Assembly (NCBI GenBank): GCA_008828725.1 | Contig: MEHQ01000099.1 | Span: 310,001 to 374,000 of the forward strand | Length of the DNA stretch: 64,000 nt | Origin: Saccharina japonica | Taxonomy: Eukaryota > Sar > Phaeophyceae > Laminariales > Laminariaceae | Reading direction: 5' to 3' | In this document: piece by piece, positions 34,701 through 45,000 of the stretch | How positions within the stretch are numbered: the stretch's first letter is position 1 | Layout of the letters: every line of letters begins with the position of its first letter | The notes under the pieces: model-generated | Databases searched by the model: none | The model's input: only the letters and a program-made list of their open reading frames with translations | Told to the model about the DNA's origin: nothing | Position numbers and translations under genes: made by a program

Positions 34701-37700
34701 CATGGGTGCCATAAACGCCTCAAGGTTTCAAGTCTTCAAGGACGGCGGGAAGGCAGTAGCGGATAAGTAGGGGGAGCGGGGGCGAGGGGCGGGAAAAAAT
34801 GAGAGACATATGAGCAGGAAGCATGGGTGAAATAAAAGCCGTACGGTTAAAGGTTTTAAGGACAGCGGGAAGGCAGTAGCGGATCGGTTGGGGGGGTGGG
34901 GGAAGGGGGTTCATGAGAGACAGATGAGCAGGAAGCTGGACGGGCATGGGTGATATAAACGCCGTTCGGTTCAAGACTTTAATGACGGTGGGAAGGCAGC
35001 AGATAGGGAAGGGGGGGGGGGGTGCAGTACATCAGTACATTCATATTACAGAAAACAGTACAAGTGCAGTAAGACACTACGCCGCACCAACGCATACCAA
35101 ACCACACCACATCACACACAAAAAAAATACCTGCTGCATCATCGCCTGTTGCTGCTGCTGCGCGACCGCAGCGTGGGGGAAAAAAAGCCCGTTGTTACCC
35201 CCGTACACCGCGGCGGGCAACGCCTCCACAGGGATGTTGTTTCCTATCCCCCCCCCAACACCGCCACCGTAACCGCCGCCTGCGTTCTGGGGACGACAAA
35301 AAAGGCAATCGCGCAAATCACAACGACGCAACAATGAGTGTCAAGCACATATTGGTAAACAATTAAGGGCGGGGAAAAACGAACAGAGGAAAAAGACAAC
35401 CAAAAAAAGGAGGGGAAGGAGAGAGGGAGGGAGGGTTAATCCAAACTATATAAATTCAAATTTGCTTTTATTCGGAATCTTTTATCTCCCCAAGTCGGAC
35501 TTGAACCGACGACCTAAGGATTTTCAGTCCTTCACTCTACCAACTGAGCTATCCAAACTATATAAATTCAAATTTGCTTCACTTATAGCCGGAGGGGGGC
35601 AGGGAGGGCTAGCCGGAGGGGGGGAGGGAGGGCTAGCCGGAGAGAGGGAGGGAGGAAGGGAGGGCTACTCGGAGGGAGGAAGGGGGAGCGAGCGGGAGGG
35701 GAAGGAATGCGTGCTCGCGCCACTGCTGTTCACTGTTTCTTGCGTTGCGGGTCGGGTCATTCGCGGCAAAAGAGTGAACCGTGAACCGTTTCATCGCCAA
35801 TGCAGGAAGCGATGAAAGGCGCGCGACAGAAATTTCCACACATTCGGACAGGTTACGATGTAGCTTACCTCTAGATAAACTAGTACATCCTTACCTGATG
35901 TTGTGATACATTGTGCGGGGTTTACTTGTGCACTACAGGTCCAACACGTCCTTGGTCACATGCAGACTACACGGCTCCCGCACCCGACAAAAATGAGCTA
36001 GATCATGCAAATCCGGAACACATATGTCCTGAACGATGTACATCATGAACTGTGGGAATCGATGACGGGTCTCATGTGTGGAAACTTAGGGGGGACAAGG
36101 CAGCTGAAAGACTCAGCTCCAATCCGAACGACCACAACAACGACAGCAACAGCAACAACAACAACAACAACAACAACGACCACAACAACGACAGCAACAA
36201 CAGAACAACAACGACCAACGGTTGAACCACTGCACCGCGTACAAAACGTGTACAAAGACCGCACAACTCCTCCGACAGACCATCAATTCCCACAGTTCAT
36301 GATCTAGGTCTTTCAGGGCAGCTCTATCTCCGATCTTGCACAGATGATCTAGCTCATATTACCGGGTGGAAATAGTACAACCTGCATGATCGACAATAGC
36401 GCATGCTGCCTAGTTTGGATCTGTACTATGCACACCGCGCACACCCTCACAGCGGCTCGTGAGGAACTACTGTGAATGGCACAACATCTCTCGCAACAGC
36501 AGGCAAGTAACTAGATGACTTATCAATAGTACAGCTAGATCATGATATATGCGAGGCAAGACTGGAGGAAGGAGGACGGGAGGAAAGGCGAGGGGGCGGG
36601 AGGGCGGGCGGACTACGCCTCACAACCATCGTGGATGCAATGCACCACCAGCCAGCCCCACCACCACAGCCATGCATGACATGAGTGCCTACCCCCCCCC
36701 CCTACCCCCTCCCTTTCGCTCGCCCGGCAACAGACAATAAATCGGGCGCAGTCGAACGCATACTGACAACAACAAAAAACGAAATATCACCTGCATCCCC
36801 CCGCCGCCGCGACCTCCTCCGTTTCCGGAAAACATCCCCCCGACTCCCCCCGCCCCTTGTACCCTCCGCCGCCTGGCACCACCGCCACTTCCACCCCCCT
36901 CACCCACCCTCCCCTCCCCCCCCTCCCCTTCTTCCTTCCGAAACGCCCCTCTAGACGAAGGGCCTCCCCGGAAACCCCGCCCGCCGCCCCCTCGCCCATC
37001 CCCCTCCCACGTTGACGATGGGCGAGACATGTCCCGAGAGTGCCAACCCGCCATACCGTAACCGCCCTTGGAACCCTCCCTGCTGCATGCCTCCGTTAGG
37101 GTCTCCCATGAAGGCATTTCCGTTGTTGTAGTACCCAACCCCAACCCCGACGCCGCCGCCCGCAACCCCGGCCCCTCCCCCGGCCATGCCTCCTCCAACC
37201 ATCTGACCGTACTGAGGCGCTACTACACCGCCTACTCCAACAACAGAGGCGTTATTGGGGTACATTGCTCCACTGCCGACCCCGATCCCGCCGCCGCCTT
37301 GCTGCAGGTGTTGCTGCTGCTGCTGCTGGCCGGAATTTCCTAGATAAATTCCTCCGGCCGCTACACCGGAAGCCCCGTTCCCGTTGTTGGCAGTGTTGAC
37401 GTCCATCACCCCTGCGCCAACACCGCCACCCCCCATAACGCCCACCCCGTTTTGAACTCCTCCAGTCTGCTGTTGCTGCATGGGGAGGGTGTTGTACCCA
37501 TTGCTTCCGGTCCCCCCCGCCGCCGAAACGCTGACGCCAACGCCCCCATTCACCATCCCCGCGTTGTGGTTGAAACCACTCCCGTCCTGCATCCCCGCTT
37601 CCCCCCCACCAACACCGCCTCCGCCACCACCAGCGACTTGGTGTTGTGCACTCCCGCCGAAGCCCTCGGAGCTTGGCCCTCCTGCGTCAGTGGCAGGCGC

Positions 37701-38963
37701 CAATCCCCGGCTTCCGTCCCCACTACCGCCAGTACCGCCACCTGAGGCAATACCAACTCCCACGTTCGTCGCCCGCATCGTGTCTCCATTGCTCGGGGCC
37801 ACCATCCCGCTCCCACCGGCTACGCCAACCCCGCCTTGCTGGTGGTGGTGGTGTTGCTGCTGGTGCTGGTGCTGGTGTTGGTGGTTTCGCTGTTGGTGCT
37901 GGTTTTGGTGTTGGTGTGGACGTTGTTGGTGTTCGCGTTGTTGGTGCTGCTGCTGAGGGTTAGCAGCAGCAGAAGAGGAGGAGGAGGGGGCTGCTGCCGT
38001 CGCAGCCGCCGCCGCCGCCACGGCAGACGCCGATGGTTGCGGCGGAGGCGGCGGCGGGGGGGGGGGGGGGGGGGGGGGGGGGGAGGGGACGAGGAGAAAG
38101 GGCCGGCGCTGAGCCCGCTGTAGCCAACACCGCCGCCGGTGTAAGCACCGGGCGCGGGGAAAGCGCCGGGGGTGTTCAGCATGGCCGTCACCTCGTTCGA
38201 AGCCGCTGCTGCTGCCGCCGCCGCAGCGGCAGACGACGATGACGATGCCCCCCCAGCGCCCGATCGGTTGGTCGGCACGCCCTTCTGGAAACCCGGGGGG
38301 GGACGGGGGACGGGGGATGGGAGCAGTGTTAACCCCGATTGGACGGCGCTCTCGTTTATATAACCATGTCTACGAGTATGCGCAGTGCATATTTTTTACA
38401 GGGAACCATAGTAAATAGGGCAGCAGTGCAGCATTAGTAGACACCGGTAGGGCCTACGGTACAATAAACACCTACCAGGTACAGTACAAGGTATGTACGA
38501 GCATATATTTCCATATTTTTAGTGACAATATTTGGTCCTGTTCACCACGTATGGTGCCCCGAAATAGTCAGAGGGGTAACGGTTTGACCGAGCAGGAGTC
38601 GGAGTGGGAGCGGGGCTGGTGGTGGGGGTTACGGTCTTCCACGTAAAAAAAGTTACTTGGCTCGTGTTTCAGTCGCAATCGAGCAAGTCCGAATTGTTAA
38701 CTCATTCAGAACTGCAAAAAATGTCGCACACTAATTCCGAGTAGTTTGTCCCTAAATTCGGGGGGCCAGTTCTTAAGGGGTTAACGAATTTGACCGATAT
38801 TCAATAACATGGTTGACGGCCCACACGAACTACTGTAACTCCTCAATACATCATATTTTTCCCGGAAAATTCCAAGTATTACAACCCTCGAAGGATGGTG
38901 CCGGTGCGGAGATGGGGGGTGTACCGGCGGATGTGCGAATCGAAGGGGCGGTGGGAGGTGTAC

Positions 38964-39008
<45 letters not shown>

Positions 39009-42000
39009 AAGCGAAAATACCAAAAGCAGTAGGAGCAGAAGTGTCAACAGCGCCAGGACCACAAGAAGCTGTTGCAGCAGCAGCGACGGCAACACCATCA
39101 GCAGCAGAGGCAGGAGCACAAAAAGACCTGCGTGCCATTGTGACGCGTGAAACAGCAAGGCGGGCATCAGCTCCTCCCTCCAACTACCCCCAACTCCCTC
39201 CAACTCCCTTCCTTCCACCCCCCATCCCTCCCTCCCAGCACCAGCAGTATTGGCTCCGTCCCAGCAGCAGTGGTCCCCTCTAACTCCCTCCTTCCCTTCC
39301 CCCCTTCAACGCCCCCCAACTCCCTGCACCCTCCCCCCCCCTTCCCTAGCAGTCTTGAATCTTCAATTGGTCCCAAACCGAAGCAGAACAGTTAGGAGTA
39401 TTCGATTCGTCTCAAAAAAGAGAGGACAATTTCGAACATTCGAGAACGGATTCGAATGTTCGCTTCGTCCCGAAAGCGAGGACAAATTTTCAGCCTTCGG
39501 TTCCCTCCCCAATACCCCTGCCCCTTACTCAACAAGCCTACACCTCAGATCTCGGATCATCCGGCAGCCACACAAACAAACCTTGGCGAGGGGTGTCGTC
39601 TTCTGGTTCGAAGAGCGAAAGCCTTCCGGACGAACGATATCCGCCCAAGAGGTTGTCCTCTTCTGCTGAGGCGCCGGCGGAGGGACGGCCGCCTCTTCCG
39701 CCATTCCCTGCGCAAATAAGAGCAGTCCGAAACAAGAAAAAAAAAAGGAAAGAAAAGAAAAAAAAAAAAAAAAGCAGGGAACCAATTTTAAAAGTACGTA
39801 TGTACACACGAGTAAAAACAAATAAAAGTCACACGCAATTCGAAGCAGTGCAACACAAAAAAAAAAAACAAAAAAAAAACAAGAAAGCGCAATATGTATA
39901 CTACTCTGTCCCGAAATATAAGCACCTTTTATACAATAGTATTCATGAAATAATGGGGCTTGGAATTCGGGACAGAGCTGTATGTCTGTTGTGTGTCACA
40001 TGGAAGTTGCGAAAAACAGTGCCAATAAAACCAGAGAAAAAAGCACCAGAGGTATAAAATACGTACATAACATATGTATATACCCGGTATCGTATTTTTC
40101 CATGTCCAGACACAAAAACCACTGCTGTGCCGAGAAACAAGTGTTGCGTATTTATGTCGATGTACAAAATAGTGAGGTAAAAAAAACAAATGGCATGCTA
40201 CAAGACTAAAAAGGTACGCACACTTGTATATGTACAATACTCGTCGAACACTATTATGAATAAATCGTGAGCGCACCGTAAGCCAGTGCGGAACCGTAAC
40301 GCCTCCTATACTATACAATACAGAATATGGGCCCGCCAATAACAAGCACGTAGTCTGAGCAACGCTTGAAACAGTATTGTGACACCACCCTGTAGCAACC
40401 TTGAGCACAGGCTACTCTCTAATCTGTACCAGATATACAGCAGTAGGTAGCATGGTATATAAGGGACCTCAAATTTCTGCCCACCATTATTTCCCGCTGC
40501 CTGAGACTGTAAGGGCCCGTATTAACGAGTATAAAATAAATTCAATTTGGAAAAATAAAAATAAAAATTCGCTTTTCATTGGTCAACACACGCACCAGCA
40601 CCAATTTTTATACCCCAAGATCCTAATCTTTGGTGCTGGTGCGTGTGTTGACCAATGAAAAGCGGATTTGAATTAAAAAAAATCCAAATTGATTTTTTTT
40701 CTTCTTCGTTAATACGGGCCCTAAGGGGCCAGGTACCAATAATGTCAAGGGACGTTGGTAAATGAGGGACCTCCAATCCCGAACGCACTACAGTAGGGCT
40801 GCCTACTCCTGACACAAGGTTTAGCGCATTGGCGATTACGACGCAGCGTTCTTACGTTTCCTCGCGCAGCAGTGTGGCTACCAGACACTAGTGCGGTAGG
40901 ACGTAGCGTACGCACGGGTTGCGGCTGAGGGCGATTTCTTCAGCCCAAAGTCATTACGTAGCGTACCCTTACTTCTTAACCCACTCAGAATTGGAAAAAA
41001 ATTACACACACACTAATTTTAAGTCGTTTGTCCCCAAATACGTGGGACCATTAATTAAGGGGTTTATCATCAAATACGTCATATTTTGGTCGCCACATAA
41101 AAATGCGATCGACACCCACCCACGACACACACATCATTGCAAATGGCAAGCTTTACTTGTAGGAATTCGTCAATATAGTACTTGAAAATAAGGGGGGTTG
41201 TTTGTGAAAAAGCGGTGCGATGGATGTGTATCCTGCACGAGCTGCAAATTCTTAAAAGTTAGAAAAGAGTCTCAGCCTGAAATTCTGAACTCTCAATTTA
41301 TTACGTAACGCGTATAATGACTGTACTAAAAGAGGAAATTTTACTGTACATCTATTATTAATAATAGGAAAGTGCAGCTCCCCGAAGCGTATATAACCCA
41401 ACACTACCTTACTATGCAGGAGACAATCGTACTGCATCGAAAACACGGTACCCACAAACAACACCACCCCTACCCCACCCCAACCTCAATAAAAACCAGG
41501 CCCACCAAAACCTCCTACCTTCCCACCTCACCTCCTCCCCATGTGATACACGGAAAAAACTGATTGAGAGTCCAAATGTTGGATGCGTCTCAAATAAGAG
41601 TAGTAAGAACAGGTGCTCCGTCTCGAAAGGTAGATGCCCGGTCGACGGTAAAAGGCAAGCAATAAATAAATACGCCCCCTCCGTCTCGAAAGGGAGATGC
41701 CTGGTCAACGGTCAAACGACTTAGGCAGGCAACAAATAACTGCATTCCCTCCCCCCTGTAAAACACGCCACTCGCTGCGTGAGCTAGACAACCAGGGTGC
41801 CGTTTTTTTTTGTTTTGTTTTTTTTGGCGGTCACCAAAGCTGGCGGTCGAGTAGATCATTTGTGCGGGGTGGAGAATCTTTGCTCCGCACAAGGGGAATG
41901 GTCGTATCACGTAGTGTTAATATGGTAAGGCATCCGCGAGGCAGTTACATAGTGAAACCCATTGCTGTCTCCGGAAGTGGGCACATCATCCATATGCAAG

Positions 42001-45000
42001 TCCACCTCAGAGGCGGTTCTTAGCAGGATGCAGCTCACCCTCCATGCGACTCGCCCAATACTCACGGCGCTTCGCGCTTGGTGCAAGCAATGTCTGCCTG
42101 GTTGGTGAAAACCCAACGTGCTCCGTCCCGGCATTGTAGGGATGCGAGGGTCTTGGTCATATGACTACGGCCGTGCACGACATGAGTACACCCCCCCCCA
42201 CACCTCCAAAAATCTGTTCCTGGGCGACTTACTACAGTAATGACTTTACATTAGTGTAGACCTCTCCTCAAGTGACCAACCTCGACAAAAGAAAGCGGTT
42301 CGCCTCTACGGTAGCATGCGTCGGGTTGCGTGGAGTATATTATAGTTATATTACTAGCGGTACGCACGGCTCCGCCCGTGGCGCTAGTTTAGTTATATCT
42401 CGCAAAACGTTTGCGGTATATATCATACTATATAATTACTGGAGTGAGCAGCGGGCCCACGTTCTTTGTTGGTTATACTTGTCTGTTATTGTGAACAAGA
42501 GTGTGGATGGGGGTAGATGAGATTATTTAATTGACTACTTGAGCTAGTGTGGATTAATTAAATTAGCGAAATAAGAGGGAAATAATTTACGATGTATATA
42601 TCTAGGGCGTGGGGTTGTTCCTGGTGTCGTACTCTCCCGTGTTTTTTTATTGTCGAGCCAGTCGTCGGCGGTGAGGAACATAACTGCTCAAGCGAGAAGA
42701 AGCCTCAGGTAGCAGTGGTTCACCCCAACCGTAACATGCGTCAAACATTGTATGCGCTCCGCCGGTGTCACGACCGGACGAAGCCGCCGTAGCGGCAGGC
42801 GCCCCGACAAGCACCGCTGGTACCGTCGGCGCCGCAGCCGGTGCAGACCTCGAAGCAGCAGGAGGAGCAGCAGCAGCAGCAGCAACGCTACTTTCAGTGT
42901 TCCCGCTCGCCGCACCTCCCCCACCCCCCCCGCCGCCCATACTCGGCACGGCGGCAGCGGTAGGGGTAAAGTTAGAGGGGACGAACCCATTGGCCTCCGC
43001 TGACAGTCCCGAGAAACCCCCTCCCCCCCTCTCGCGGACGCCTCCGTCTATCCAACCGCCGGCTGCCTGTCCATCTCCGCCCTGTTAGCCCCCAAAAAAA
43101 ATGTTACAAAAAACAAAGTCGAAATAGTGATGAGGGCGACGAGGAAGAGAACACGCAGAGCGGCGCGGGGCGGGAGGAGGAGGACGAGGTTAAAAAGAGT
43201 AAAAAACAAAACTGCCTGAAATTATTAAGTCTCAAATTATCAACACATGCCGTGCACTGCTGCTGGGTGCAACTGGTACACCCAGCAATGGGCAGGACGG
43301 GGGGTTATCTTTGCGAACACCTCTGCGGCGAGAAGGAAAGATAAAATGGCTTGATAACTATCCTGTTGTGTGGCGGGAGGGAGACCTGCGGGCTGCCATG
43401 TCTACCTACAACAGAGTGGTTTACATATTTCTCTGTGGCATGCCCACCCGTCTTGTTTGCTCGTATATAGCACGCAGCTGCCTCTGCCTTCACGACAGGG
43501 TTTTCTACAGTGCGTGGTTGGTTTATTGAAGTGGGGTGCACTTGCCTGCATCCCCGTGGACACGCCTGCGCCACTCCCGTTTTCGTTGCTGTAGGCGTTC
43601 ATGTAAAGGGGGCTCTGCTGGGAGGAATCAGTTACAATATCGGGCAAAAATGCAGGTAAGTACTGATAGTAGTAGTACCAGTAGTACCAGCAGCAGTAGT
43701 AGTAGAAGTAATGGCAATACATGTAGGATAAAAAGAAGACGCAGTAGTAATCTTTGTAGCTGTTGAAGTAGTACTGGGACCGTAGCATGTAAAAGTTACT
43801 TTGGTAAACAAACGAAAACGCAACACAATCCAACCACTAACTCAAGGCTATTCGCCCGGCGGCCACCGCACCAGAATGACAAATACCAAATACCGAATAA
43901 AGTAAACCGAATCGTTGCAGTACATTGGTAATTGGTACACAAAGTTGACGCAATCCAACGACAAACCGAACCATGTTCGCCAGCACTAAAACCTCGACCA
44001 GAATGCCGAAAACAATTACCGAATACAACACACCGAATATTTATAACGAATGACGTACACCGAATTTCCCGGGTTTCCCTCGGTCTTGTATATAAGCGGA
44101 AGCTCCAGAAGTGTATTGTCCGATATTCTGTCAAAATCCCCATCGATAAAACATCATGCCGAAAAAAGTAAACCGAACAAGTATACCCAACATCGACAAT
44201 TATACCGAATACGGTTGGTTCACTTCGACGCAGGCGCAATCGGTACCTGCTGCTGCTGCTGCTGCTGTTGCTGCTGCTGCGGCTGTTGGCCGTGAGGGAG
44301 CTGGGGGCCCTTCCCTCCGTAACCCCCCCCGACCCCGCCAGCGTTGTTGTACGGCTGCTGAAACGGCTGGCCGTACTGCTGGATATTATCAAATAAAAAT
44401 ATAAAAATAAAATCACGAAACGATGCACAAAATTAAAGACCACTCTAATATTATACACGGGACCTATAGTAAATAAAAATGGACGAATTGATCTGCATGG
44501 GCTATACATGAGACCTAGAGTAGAGTAAATCGGACCTCCGGTACGCACAAAAAGCTACATATTTACCTATTTTTACTATTAATAGCAATATTTGGCCCCA
44601 CACTCTATTAAAAATAGTTATGGTCCCCCGTAATAGACGAACATGTAACAACCGTTTCGTCTTCAGATCTACACCTTCATCCAATAGGATACCTCGGCGC
44701 ACGAACCGACAGCCACCCACCCCCCTACAACCCTCCCTCCCTGTGCAAACCCTTCCTCCCTGTGCGCACACCCCTCTGACCCTCGCCGTTCTGTTTCCCT
44801 CGTGGAATCGAAAATCGGCAACGAAATTCGTCGCAGGGGGCGTGTTGTCTTAACCCATTCAGTAACTGAAAAAACAAAATCCCACACAAGTGTCAAGTAG
44901 TGTGTTCCCTAACACATCGGACCAGTTCTAGGGGGATTAAGCGATATTTATACGGTATAAACCAGGTACGCGTGTAGGAGCCTACGGGATAAGAATCACG

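Noticed and set aside
38813-39283. A plus-strand Ala-rich protein, or an extra YTHDF exon on the minus strand
   Set aside because: The tract is a CAG/CAA microsatellite that stays open in several frames on both strands. No frame joins cleanly to neighbouring exons.
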